NCBI GenBank assembly: GCA_029953675.1
Contig: JAMWBK010000011.1
Coordinates: forward strand, 1,178,001 to 1,242,000
Source: Rhodosorus marinus
Taxonomy: Eukaryota; Rhodophyta; Stylonematophyceae; Stylonematales; Stylonemataceae
Direction of reading: 5' to 3'
Length of the DNA: 64,000 nucleotides
The notes under the pieces are model-generated. The model was given only the letters and a program-made list of their open reading frames with translations, was not told the origin of the DNA and did not search any database. Position numbers and translations under genes: made by a program. Below are positions 23,166 through 33,048 of the stretch, piece after piece; the first letter of the stretch is position 1, and each line of letters starts with the position of its first letter.

Positions 23166-24524
23166 ATGGTGGGGTTTGGCGTGGATGTGTTGGAGAATGT
23201 TGGTAGATATCTTGGCTTGGAGGACCGTTTGAAGCTCGCCTTGACGTCGAAGGCGTGTTTTAACGGGTTACAGAGGAAACTGGACTTTGTAAACGCTGCT
23301 GTGGAGCATCCTTCGGTACTGAGAATCAAGCATCAAGGTCATGCCGCGCCGCATCAGCCGGGAAAGTGGATGGTTTCAGGGGATGGAAGGGTCCTCGTAT
23401 CTGTCGAAGGCTGTCAGCGTGCAAGCGGTGAATTTTGTATAAGTCGAATGTCACTTCCAGAGCTCGAAACGAAGAGGCTGTATCTGAAAGCTGAACATCA
23501 CCGCCAGCGTTTCCGGAAGAGCCGGCTGTCCTACTCTGGGAAGCTTCTCGCTTTCGATGCCTGGGACCTCAGGAGCGGCACAACTGACACATTACATGTC
23601 GTCGAACTCGGGGAAGGTGGTGTGGTTCATCTCGGTTCGCAAAAGTTCCATCGGGACAACGTTTGGGAGATTCGAATATCTCCGTCAGACCAGTATATTG
23701 CTGTTGGGCTGAGTCGAGGCGGGCTTTTCGTGATGGATCGTGAAGCCCGAATCTTGTCCACTTGTCATCGTAGATTGCACAGGGATTTTTTCCCTGCCCA
23801 GCACAAGTTTGTTTTCACTCAGGGAGACCTCTTGCTGTTTTTAGAGGCAGAGGTGGACGGTGTTGAGGCAGGCGGGGAGAAGGCTACTGTGAAGATGAGT
23901 TCACCACCTTTTACGGATCAAGTTCGACTAGAGCCACTACCGGAACGGATCCGTGGGAGGTGGAGGATATCCTTGCAAGGATCCAACAGCCTCGTCTGTC
24001 ATGATCCGCAGGAGGGTCTGCTTGAGGCGTTCGCGGTCCTTCCACGGGGTCAGGGGTACCGGAATTATCTAAGGATATCACAAATAACCCGCCAGTGCAA
24101 AGCAGAGCTTGTTTCTTACGTTGAGGTAAGCGGTGCAAGAACACGAACTGCGAAATTGCACCAAGCTCAACGGGAGGTACCTTTGCTTTCATGAAAGGGT
24201 GACCAACCCATGGTATGGGCCTTTGCGGATGGACGTGGATCAGTTGGGGTTTCAAGAATTGTGGAGAGATTTTTTGCATCCAGCAATGGGAATGCTTCCG
24301 GTCAGAGTGTGAATGACCGGAAATCTTGGACGATTGCGTCCGATTCGGATAGATGGGGCAGGGCTTGGGAATCCAGTACCTGTATCCATAATGAAGGTGG
24401 ATGGTGTGTCTCCGCATACAGCTCGCAGGGCAGGGATGAGACGATTGTTTGCGTATTGAACCTACGTCCGTTTCTAGAAAGCAATCAGCCCTGGGAACTT
24501 GTCGAGCGCGCTGCTTACGCCTGA
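23166..24524 (+). CDS. F-box-like protein with beta-propeller-type repeats
   Basis: Exons 23166-24125 and 24198-24524 (72-bp intron, phase 0) give 428 residues. Residues about 8-33 (VLENVGRYLGLEDRLKLAL, then TSKACFNGL) resemble an F-box helix bundle, which would bind Skp1 in SCF ubiquitin ligases. The rest is beta-rich with recurring blade-like segments (KWMVSGDGRVLVSVEG, RLSYSGKLLAFDAW, IRISPSDQYIAVGLSRGG, NEGGWCVSAYSSQGRDE), suggesting a degenerate propeller used for substrate recognition. No clear WD signature is present. The second exon was joined with acceptor 24196-24197, the only one keeping phase. Orthology is unknown and the F-box call rests on pattern only. Confidence 0.6.
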
Positions 24525-25967
24525 CAATTGAACTACGAGCCCTGGGTGCTTGTCCATAGAGGACAGTGGGCCCCTCAAAGGAGGCCTAGGAAAAAGGTTT
24601 CCCGAAGCCGTATTAGGGAAGACACTTTGGACGCCGCGCATACAGTAGGTTTCGAGATACGATGACTGGAAACCGTCGGTAACTTTCTGAAGGTACACTT
24701 ACGTGTTGGGTCTGAGCGCCCTACATGTAGAACAGTTCTTGGTCCTGGACCAAAAGCTTCGTAGTGTTTGGAGCCTATCCGTCATGACCTCAACTGACTT
24801 TTACAAACTTTTCACCAAACACGATCTCTAACAATAATTATTTTAAAATAATTTATCAACTATTCGTCAGAATACTATTGCGAACTTAGAAATCCATCCA
24901 GTGAACACTGTTGACCATTTGCATGTTTTACGGAATCAAGCCCTTTCACTATCATAGCGGAGGTAGAGTAACTACATTGACATAGTATAACATCACGTTG
25001 CTGGCGTCCGCTGCCAGGCGCACGTACTCGTCGCCAGATGCGTATGAACCGGCTTTTATTTCGCTACTTACTGTCGCGGGCGCTCGGTACGGATCGCGAG
25101 GTGGACTACGAGTTCCCTTTCCCGGTAGCTCAGGCGCTTGATGCTGATGATGAGATACTTGTTGTCCATTGAGTGGCGGATTTGGTGGGCACTGACCTGA
25201 CCGCTCGCAGGAGAGTGAGTATCTCGAATTGTCTATTCATTGTAGTCACTGCGCGCTAGCTTACCACGTCTGCACAACGTCGTGGTGCAGCCGCTGGTTC
25301 CGTCGACAACTGAAGGAGTCTCAGTACCCTGAGGCCCTGACTCATCCTATGTTTCTGGACTCGGGGCTGTATCATCGGTTATACCGCTGACCATCGAGTC
25401 GTTTAGACAACTTTGCTTCTCTGGGGTTAGTAAAGCTTACGGTTACGTTAGTCGTCGTGTTTTTCGGAGGCCCCAACCGTCTTGACAGCCTTCTCCCATA
25501 GCTGTCTCTGACTCTCCGGCGTTCGAACGCTGGTTTGTTATTGAACGCGAGTCATCAGCGTCTCCCATTCCGCTCCTCGCGGTAGATAGGCTTTGAATAA
25601 ACGGATAATCATCGTCACTTTCAAGTTTAATTCGCACATCGAACCCTTCATGTACGCAGCGAGCATCTCCTTGTTACCCTTATTAAGGGCTACACTTTTT
25701 ATCGTTTCCAGTTAATCTGAAACCGTTGTCCAAAGAAACACGACGGGGTAAGGCCCCAGCTTTGATGAACAATCACAGAAGGTAGGAAGTCAACAATGGA
25801 CAGCATCCGAATAGACGCTAGGAATGTTTCTTCGTCCAAAAGGAATTGTACGTTTGTGAGCGATGGACTTCTTGACATTGTGAAGGAAGGAGGTGAGTGC
25901 GGTTCCTCCCCGGTCAGAAACGTCGGGAGGGCTACCACGATGTGGATGAGTTGTTGAATGAATTTTC
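24525..25967. other. Gene-poor region with remnants of retroelement B
   Basis: No intact gene. About 25018-25160 (+) is similar to 41037-41160, and its frame RMNRLLFRYLLSRAL resembles the thumb region of the retrotransposon ORF2 further along the window. The rest is unassigned. Confidence 0.5.
25018..25160 (+). mobile_element. Fragment of decayed non-LTR element B
   Basis: Nucleotide similarity to 41037-41160 is clear, including shared blocks GGCTTTTATT and GTAGCTCAGGCGCTT. The second copy continues into RT-derived and endonuclease-derived sequence, so this is a short remnant of the same family. Limits are approximate. Confidence 0.6.
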
Positions 25968-26135
25968 GTTTAATCGGAGGCTGAAAGAAAAGACCCGCGA
26001 GGGCAACAAAAAAGACTAAGCGCGGCGAAGATCGCACGCCTCCAACATCAAAACAGCGTTCATACGCCACAGCAAGAAAGTGTTAAACTGGTAAACAACG
26101 AGGACAGACGGTCAGGGCGTTCGCGGCACAATTCG
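25968..26135 (-). mobile_element. 5'-truncated copy of non-LTR element A
   Basis: Starts at the conserved 3' terminus (plus-strand GTTTAATCGGAGGCTGAAA) and follows the full element at 27974 onward through the ORF2 stop region, then diverges near the block GGTCAGGGCGTTCGCGG. The 3' end is retained and the 5' part is missing, as target-primed reverse transcription produces. Same strand as the long copy. Confidence 0.85.
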
Positions 26136-26538
26136 CACAAGTCGATGAGGTGGTAGCGAACAATCTCAGGTGGATATGTTTACTGTATCTACAGTGTGCG
26201 TCTATAGTATTTAGTATATGTAAGTTTTTAAAAAATGAATTCCAGGGCGAATATTATATATATATGTATATCTATATAACGTCTACGTCGTTGCTATTCG
26301 GTTTCTTACGGATAAACGCAGTGCATGGATGGGCGAGGGGGGAGCAGAGCCAGTGCGAGATTGGGACCACTTTCATTCCTCGCCCCAACCCCTTTTTGCA
26401 AGACCATTTTAGAACAATCATAATATGAAATAGCTTGATTACTGCTTACGAATACACGAGGAGCGGCTTGTCAAGTCTCTGTGTCGTTGATTGTGCTTGG
26501 ATGCCAATCAGTTGGCTCTCGTTGGTAGAAATGAGTTA
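26136..26538. other. Spacer between two truncated retroelement copies
   Basis: AT-rich, with a TA-type run at about 26254-26280. No gene was recognised. Confidence 0.4.
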
Positions 26539-26790
26539 GTTTAGTCGGAGACTGAAGAAAAAAAGTCCGGGGAAAAACAAAGACTCCAACATCAAAGCAG
26601 CGCTCACACGCCACAGCAAGAAACTTAAACGGGTAAACAACGAGGACAGACGGTCAGGGCGTTTGCGAGGCACTTCCCGAAGCCAACGAGAACCAACGGA
26701 ATCCAGAAACCCAGATCATTCAATGACCAAAGGTACTAGGCAATGAGCTAGAGCCGAAGCAAGAATTCCTGGGGAAGACAGCAGAAACTC
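26539..26790 (-). mobile_element. 5'-truncated copy of non-LTR element A
   Basis: Begins with GTTTAGTCGGAGACTGAA, a slightly diverged form of the 3' terminus, and follows the long element up to a match near CTGGGGAAGACA. It lacks the ACTAAGCGCGGCGAAG segment holding the ORF2 stop, so it also has an internal deletion. Confidence 0.8.
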
Positions 26791-27973
26791 AAGCATTGAA
26801 GTCGAATCCCACGCTTCAGGAGCCTATTCTCTTTCGCGTAATCCGCGGATTCTAAAACTAAACCTCCCGTTTGCCTTGCTGGTAACCCTCTAGCCTGATG
26901 AGTTCTAATAACTCATGAAAATGCTTTGCAAAGCATTTTCGAATCACCCTTGAGACTGTTTGATAAGTTCGATGCCAAAACAAGGGCTAAGGGTGTTCGC
27001 TAGACATCTGAACACTAACGTGGACAGGTGTCTACAGTTGCGCCCGCGAGGAAACCAGCTTTGGGAACAATTTGGCACTAGCCGGGACAACTGTACACGG
27101 TTGTGGCCACCGGGAAGCCTTCACTACTAAACACCCGGGCCTAGCTTCTGCAGGTCGTTGAAAAGTTGATGTAAAAACGTTGCAGTTTGAGGTTCCCAAC
27201 AAATACCCAGCCGAATTTTCCAGCTTTCCCATAGTCCCTACTTGAATATCGAGGTCTCAATGACAGCATCCCTCAGCTGACCCGTACGACAACATCATCA
27301 TCAGCTGAGTAGGCAAATCATGTTAAGAGAAAAAAAAAGATTGATTCAACGTTTTTTGCCTCGTTTGTTACATATAATTTTTCTATCAGACACATCCCAT
27401 TGGATCGATCAAATCATGCCTACCTCTTTTAACCAATCTCAAGAAACCACTTGTTACTGCCTTACCCCCCATCAACCTAGTTTTTAGCCCTGTTTTTAAA
27501 AATGACTTGAGGGGAGGGGGAACATATCTGTTTTAGAGTAATAGACACCTCTCTGTTTTGTATTACTTAAACCTACATCTATGATTGACCAAGTCTGGAA
27601 TTTGAATCATGGGAACACCCCCTTCTTTTCACCCGTTTTTTTCTCATCTTCGCTAAGAGCTTAGGATGAGGACTTGTTGTAAAACTTGAGAAAATGAAGA
27701 TTGAGACTCATCCCCACTTCACCAGAAGCGTTGTCAATAGGAGAGTGACGAGTGACACCAGTGTTTCGAATGTTAGCGTATCCTACCAAAAATATTTGTG
27801 TTTTTTTGTAAATTGGCGATTGAGATCGAAAGCTGACTAGTCGCTTACATGTAGAACAGCAGCACCGCATCATCATCATCCTCAGCCCAGATTAAAATTC
27901 ACACCTGGGATTGTATAGATTTAGCGATGATAGGAAGACGACTACCTTTGTGATATTACGAACGAACGAATGG
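26791..27973. other. Intergenic region with two adjacent hairpin-forming palindromes
   Basis: No gene was recognised. 26898-26916 is a 7-bp inverted repeat with a 5-bp loop and 26917-26940 is a perfect 24-bp palindrome directly next to it. The remainder is unassigned. Confidence 0.45.
26898..26940. repeat. Two adjacent perfect inverted repeats
   Basis: ATGAGTT-CTAAT-AACTCAT at 26898-26916, followed without gap by a 24-base perfect palindrome centred on TTTGCAAA at 26917-26940. Either could form a hairpin or bind a dimeric protein; function is unknown. Confidence 0.85.
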
Positions 27974-28017
27974 TTTAATCGGAGGCTGAAAAAAAAAACC
28001 CCGAGGGGAAAAAAAGA

Positions 28018-31000
28018 CTAAGCGCGGCGAAGTACTCGCGCCTCCAACATCAAAGCGGCATTCATGCGACACAGCAGGAAACTTAAACCGGTAAACAACG
28101 ATTGAAGACGGTCAGGGCGTTCGCGGAACAACTCCCGAAGCCAGCGAGAACCAACAGAGTCCATGAACCCAAAGCACTCAATGATCAGGGGTACCAAGCG
28201 ATGTGCTAGTGCCGAAGCACGAACACCAGGGGAAGACAAAGCCCCCGCGTATTTGATCTCTTTGCGGCGTCTCATGCTGGCGGCGGCAGATCCACGGCGC
28301 TCCCCCGCAGCCGGGAGATAACGACTAGCTTGAGGGTTAGGAACAGCAAGATCAACGTATGTGGTACGGCGGCTGTCGTCACAGGTGATCACCAGGTCGG
28401 CTACACGGCGTTCATCATTTTGAAAGTCCGCGACGGGTAAAGGTTTCTCACGTTCGATTTCCAGACCGGCTTGCCGGACTATAGGCCGAAGTTCCCGGTA
28501 TAACAGGTTCAAGATCCGTGTATGGCGGCGGGTTCGAGCACCTTTCACCGCCGGGCAACTAGCGAGCAGGTGGGCGCCAAAATCTGCGTTGTCTTCAGTC
28601 TGAGAGCAGAGAGGGCACGACGAACCCATCTCGTACGGCCAAGGGGGCTGATGTAAGCCGAGGTATAAGCGCAGTGAAGTACGCACTTCGAAATCCGACA
28701 GTGTGAGTGGCGGAAAGCCTGGTACGGTCATGAGCCACTGAGAGCTAATAACCCCTCCAAGACTACGTAGGCGGGCGCGAGCGCGAGAAGATGAGACCAT
28801 CTGCGCGAGGAGTCGGCCATATGCAGCACGGTGCAAGTCCCAAGAAAGGATATTTTGCAGCGCATCCGTGCGTGCTTGAGCTCGGCTCCCAGCGCGCTGG
28901 GAATCATCAGGAGGATCAACTGGAACTTCTTCTTCTGCGGCAACCACTGGGTCAATCTCCCCTAGAACAGGTTCAGGCGCAGGACGAATCCCCGGGGCGG
29001 AGCCTCGAGAGCGGTCAAATACAGCTCGCCAGCCAGGAAGACGGGGTTGAACGGTTTCGGGGAGACTAGTACAGGAATTCAGGGCGGTTTGGAGCTCCAG
29101 AAACAAGTCTTGGGCGCTTTCCGGTACGCTGGGAAGCAAGACACCCCGCGAGAGGCTCGCCATCAAATTGCGGAACTTCGAGATACCCAAGCTGCTCAAA
29201 GTGGGAAGTGCGGTTCCCCAGGCCCCTACTGCGGCTGCAGGTTGGACCACAACACGATTGCAGAGGCCCAGTCCCCCCAATCGCAATGGGAGGCCTACCT
29301 GGGCGCGCACGACATCAGAGGTGGGTCGCGGCAGAGCGCTCAGCTCTTCATCGAGAAAATACCCCAGGTCACGGAAACTTTCAGCATCCGCACGAGTGGC
29401 CAACCACCGGTCCCAATGAGTTGGAAGTGAGCGAAGCCAATAGGTTAACCGCTGACTGCAACAATACCGAAACAGCAACAACGAGCACTGGAGAAAGCCC
29501 GGAGGTAGCCGTCGAAGCTCTGCAACCAGCTGTCTGTGCTTACCGAGGAGCTGCAGCAACTCGTCTTCAACGAAGGACGGCGACCCGTAGGGGATGCCTA
29601 AGTGGACAAAACCATCCGGTCTCCAAATATCCTGGAACGACGCAGGTACCTGCTGCTCTTGTGCAGCTACACCTCCCCAGTAGAACGATTTGTGATGATT
29701 AACCTCCAGGTCAACCCGCGAAGCCAAGGAGCGGAGACGATCATAAGCGAGTGCTAGAGTATCAGGGGGCCCCAGGAGGCACACGTCGTCGTGGTATGCA
29801 ACCGTACGAACCTGCGGGAATTCGGAGCGAAGACAAAGCAAGACGAGTTGTAGTCCACAGGCATGTAGGAAAGGGGACAAGGGATCACCCTGTTGTACCC
29901 CTGTGCGCGCCGCAAACGTGTGAGGAAGCGCCAAGGGTGTCATAGGTAGCCCCACGACCAAGCGGAGAATAAAGTCTACTAACAAAGGGAAAGCCTACAG
30001 GGAAGACTTCGCGCACCACGTGCATGAGAGCCGGACGAGAGACGCGGTTGAACGCATTGGTAAAATCTACAGAGAGGAGCCCAGAATCTGGGGAGTACGC
30101 CATTTCCGAACGGAGTAAAACAGACAACAACTCACAGCCACCACGATAGCCCACGCCTAACTGCACGTGCCCAAAGAAACGGCGGGATTCGGGAACCAGG
30201 ATTTTCACTAACCATCGCGCCGCCAATTTGCGGACCACCTCAACCAGGCCAATAGGGCGAATAGCAGGGCTCGAGGCCGTGTGGCCGGGCTTCGAAAGCA
30301 GACACAACTGCGAACGCCCGACCAAGAACCACGCACACTCACACAGGGGATCACCATTCACAAGCGCTTCGACCACCCACGCCAACGCTTCAAACCTTCA
30401 TCACTTAAGAAACGGAGATATTCCACCCGCAGCCCCGAGGGCCCTGGGGAACGGCCCTTCGGAGCATCATGAACCAACTCACGCACCGCCTCCAGATTGA
30501 CCACTAACCGCGCACTGGGATGTGGCGCGGCGCGGTACTCTTCCAACACTGATTCAAACGAGGAGTCCCAAGGGGAGCCTTCCGAGGGAAAGAGCAAACG
30601 GAGCGGTGAAGAAAGATCATCGGAGTATGGAACCACAGGTTGCCGCCGCTGGAGGATCCCGGCTGCCCGCCGCAGATCACCGCCTGCCACCGCGTGACGC
30701 GCCCGATTCTGTCGAGAAGACCTAAAAGCTGAGGGAGCACTAGGAGAAAAGGAAGAGAGAGAAGCGAAATAAAGACATTCGAGGTCCTCAAAGTCGCCGG
30801 AAAGGAACATTTGCAGTTTTCGGCGAGGGTGGACCCGGCGAGGATGTGGGTTGAGGGGGACGGTAGAGGAGGTGAGCACGAGGCGGGGAAAAAAGAACAA
30901 GAGTTCCCAGCGAAGAGAGCAGTGAGGGTTCGCGGCGACCTGCTGCCAGAGAAAATCCAACACCAATCCTAGGGGCTTATGAAGTCGACGAGGGAGCCGT

Positions 31001-31158
31001 ACGGCCGTGCTCTGACGACAAAGGGGAAGAGAACCGTCCGGGTAGGATGCGACAAGGTGCGAAAACCACGAGAGAACACGCTCATGCCAGGCTGAGCGGT
31101 CACTGGTAAACAGGGGTAACCGGGACGACACGCACGCGGAGGAGGAAGACTCAGACAT
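28018..31158 (-). pseudogene. Retrotransposon A ORF2: reverse transcriptase and RLE endonuclease, frameshifted
   Basis: Start ATG at 31158 overlaps the ORF1 stop. The N-terminal part (31158 to about 30385) ends in KGRSPGPSGLRVEYLRF, RT domain beginning. A frameshift near 30385 moves to a frame with LLSVDFTNAFNRVSR (motif A), and a second near 29985 to a frame with GVQQGDPLSPFL and AYHDDV (catalytic centre). The last third has CPLCSQ followed by H and C spaced as a CCHC knuckle (about 28620-28545), then ADLVIT and YVDLAVPN, with a later KEIKY, matching the PD-(D/E)xK-like endonuclease of R2-type elements. It ends at 28018. An intact protein would be about 1045 residues. The two shifts make this copy a pseudogene unless they are sequence errors. 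Confidence 0.85.
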
Positions 31159-32449
31159 CGGGCCTCCCCTCAGTCGGGAAGGCAGATCGAATATCCGGAG
31201 GAGGTGCCTCGGAGGGAGGCTCAGGAGCCGCACGACGCTTACGTGGAGGGCGCACGAAGGAACTAAAAGACCTGAAGAAAGTAGACACAGGGTTTTCAGC
31301 AGCGGAGTCTTGACTGAGGGTGTCCAGAGCCAGCGGATTCGGAGAGGCCGATTGTGCTTCTGCCATGTCGGTGTCACGAGCCTCGGAGACAGGGCGAGGG
31401 GAGGAAGGGTGCTCAAGAGTCGGCGGCAGAAGGTCAAACGCAGGGTGGGCTTCCAGCAGGGTGGCCTCAGTGGAGAGGAAGGCCTCTAGCGCGGTGCGGA
31501 GAACCCCGCGAGGAGGAAAACGCGCGAAGAGGCTCGCCTGTATGCGCGAGAGCCGCGCCGCATGAGTGTGTAGCGCGACAACCGAAGCCTGCGAGGCATC
31601 CAGGTTTTGCAAGGCCGACGGAGGAACCAAGCCGGCGTCAAAACGATCGAACTCGACAAACAAAGAGACATGAGGACGAGTCAGTATCATGTTGGCCAGA
31701 GCAGAGCGCTGGGGCGCGGGGGTGGTTACAAGCGATTGAAGGAACTGGTAAGCCGAGTCAGTAACAAGAAAACAGGCATGAGGGCCCGTGAAGTCCACAT
31801 ATAGGAATTCAGACGGGGCCACCCCAAGGGAGGAAGCCATGGTGTCGCGAAAATCGCGGTAGTGGACGGGCGCGCGGCCCCGACCACGAGAGGGGGTCTG
31901 GGGACGCACGTTCGTCATCCAAACAAAGTGGAACGGAGATAGTTGGCGAGAAGAGTCAATAGGGATGTGTTGTGGCATCATACGCACCATTTCCGTCGTG
32001 CGTTGTTCAGAAGAGCCCCTGCGTAGGACCTGCGAATAGGTCGCACGTGGGGCACTGGAGGGAGCAGGATTCGGGCCCGACGCGGGCCCAGGAGGCGTCT
32101 GTCCTTGAATAGGGGTAGGCCAGTCGGAATCAGGAATGACCGGAGCGGAGCGCTGGGGTCGGGTGGAGGCAGGCCCCGCTGTACCGTGCGGATCCGCGGG
32201 GACGGGCACCGGGGGGTATGGGGCAGGCGCGGAGGCGGAGAAGCGCTCCAAATAGGCGATCAGCAGGGGCAGGCGGTGTTCCTGGGAAGCAGTCACAAGA
32301 AGACTCGTCAGTTTCGAGCAGATCCCATGGGCTAACTCGTCAGCGCAGTCCGTGAGGGTGGCCGCGGTACTAAACCCGCCCACGCAGAGCTCCACGCGCG
32401 CTGAGAGAACGGCTCCGTCCGCCGGAATGGGTGGGGAAACCCCAACCAT
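31151..32449 (-). CDS. Retrotransposon A ORF1, Gag-like
   Basis: 432-codon frame from the ATG at 32449, the first methionine close to upstream (MVGVSPPIPADG). Composition is Pro/Ala/Ser-rich in residues about 80-180, with a more folded central part (YVDFTGPHACFLVTDSAYQF) and a basic stretch PPRKRRAAPEPP near the end. No zinc knuckle or coiled coil is evident and no family is recognised; ORF1 proteins of such elements usually bind RNA. Its last codons GAT GTC TGA contain the ORF2 start ATG, so ORF2 may be translated by termination-reinitiation. The frame is open throughout, unlike ORF2. Confidence 0.75.
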   Translation of the reverse strand: MVGVSPPIPADGAVLSARVELCVGGFSTAATLTDCADELAHGICSKLTSLLVTASQEHRLPLLIAYLERFSASAPAPYPPVPVPADPHGTAGPASTRPQRSAPVIPDSDWPTPIQGQTPPGPASGPNPAPSSAPRATYSQVLRRGSSEQRTTEMVRMMPQHIPIDSSRQLSPFHFVWMTNVRPQTPSRGRGRAPVHYRDFRDTMASSLGVAPSEFLYVDFTGPHACFLVTDSAYQFLQSLVTTPAPQRSALANMILTRPHVSLFVEFDRFDAGLVPPSALQNLDASQASVVALHTHAARLSRIQASLFARFPPRGVLRTALEAFLSTEATLLEAHPAFDLLPPTLEHPSSPRPVSEARDTDMAEAQSASPNPLALDTLSQDSAAENPVSTFFRSFSSFVRPPRKRRAAPEPPSEAPPPDIRSAFPTEGRPDV

Positions 32450-32650
32450 AACGATTGGAAGGTGTGAAAAACCGATTCCCCCACGAAACTCCCAAAAAGA
32501 GAACTTGTTCCCAACGTTTGCAACCAAAGAGCAAAAAGTGGGGTTTGTGTTTGGCGTGCGTCCTCCCCGCAAACGACGACACCAAATATAGTGAAAACGG
32601 CAGCGGGCGGGGAAAAGCAAGTTCGTTCAAAAAATAAATAAACTTTTACC

Positions 32651-33048
32651 ACTTTGCTTTCTCAATTAACTGTATGATCCTGTTGTCAAGATGAGGGCGG
32701 ATTGGATTGAAACCGGGTGAGGAGAGCAGTATGCATAAATCGTATTTCATGTAATCAGAATTATCTTAATTTTTAGCACGGCCTTTGGCATCGATCTACT
32801 CTCGGGAAAAGGATCCATTCTATGAAATGTTCGTGTTTTGGGGCTCAGCTTTGCTGGCGGTCTGGAGAAGTCTGTATGTTCAAGTGCAAACTTCTGATCC
32901 TCTGGGAGAGAAGCAAGGGTATATATACTCAGACACTATGGCCTTTCATAATTCTGCAGCTGCTTTGGAAAACAAACCAAGCTAGAGAGTAGCAAAGAAG
33001 AATTGATTTGAGGACACAGGTTGGTGTGTATTTTGTATATCAAACGAA
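32651..33048. other. Spacer and leader upstream of the secreted-protein gene
   Basis: No gene was recognised. The last 30 bp before the ATG are similar to the sequence preceding the inverted pseudogene copy (TTGGTG-TGTATTT-TGTATA-CAAACGA on the coding strand), so part of the leader was duplicated with the gene. Confidence 0.5.

Larger units (their letters stand above)
27974..32650 (-). mobile_element. Non-LTR retrotransposon A, nearly full length, RLE type
   Basis: Two overlapping reading frames on the minus strand, ORF1 (32449-31151) then ORF2 (31158-28018), followed by a 3' tail of about 45 bp ending at 27974. ORF2 has reverse transcriptase, a CPLC...H...C zinc knuckle and a restriction-like endonuclease, the layout of early-branching non-LTR clades such as R2, NeSL and Utopia. 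No LTRs were found. At least four truncated relatives in the window share the same 3' end. The tail carries the hairpin CCCC-GA-GGGG at 28000-28009 flanked by A runs on the plus strand. The 5' boundary (about 32650) is a guess. ORF2 has two frameshifts, so this copy is probably inactive. Confidence 0.88.
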
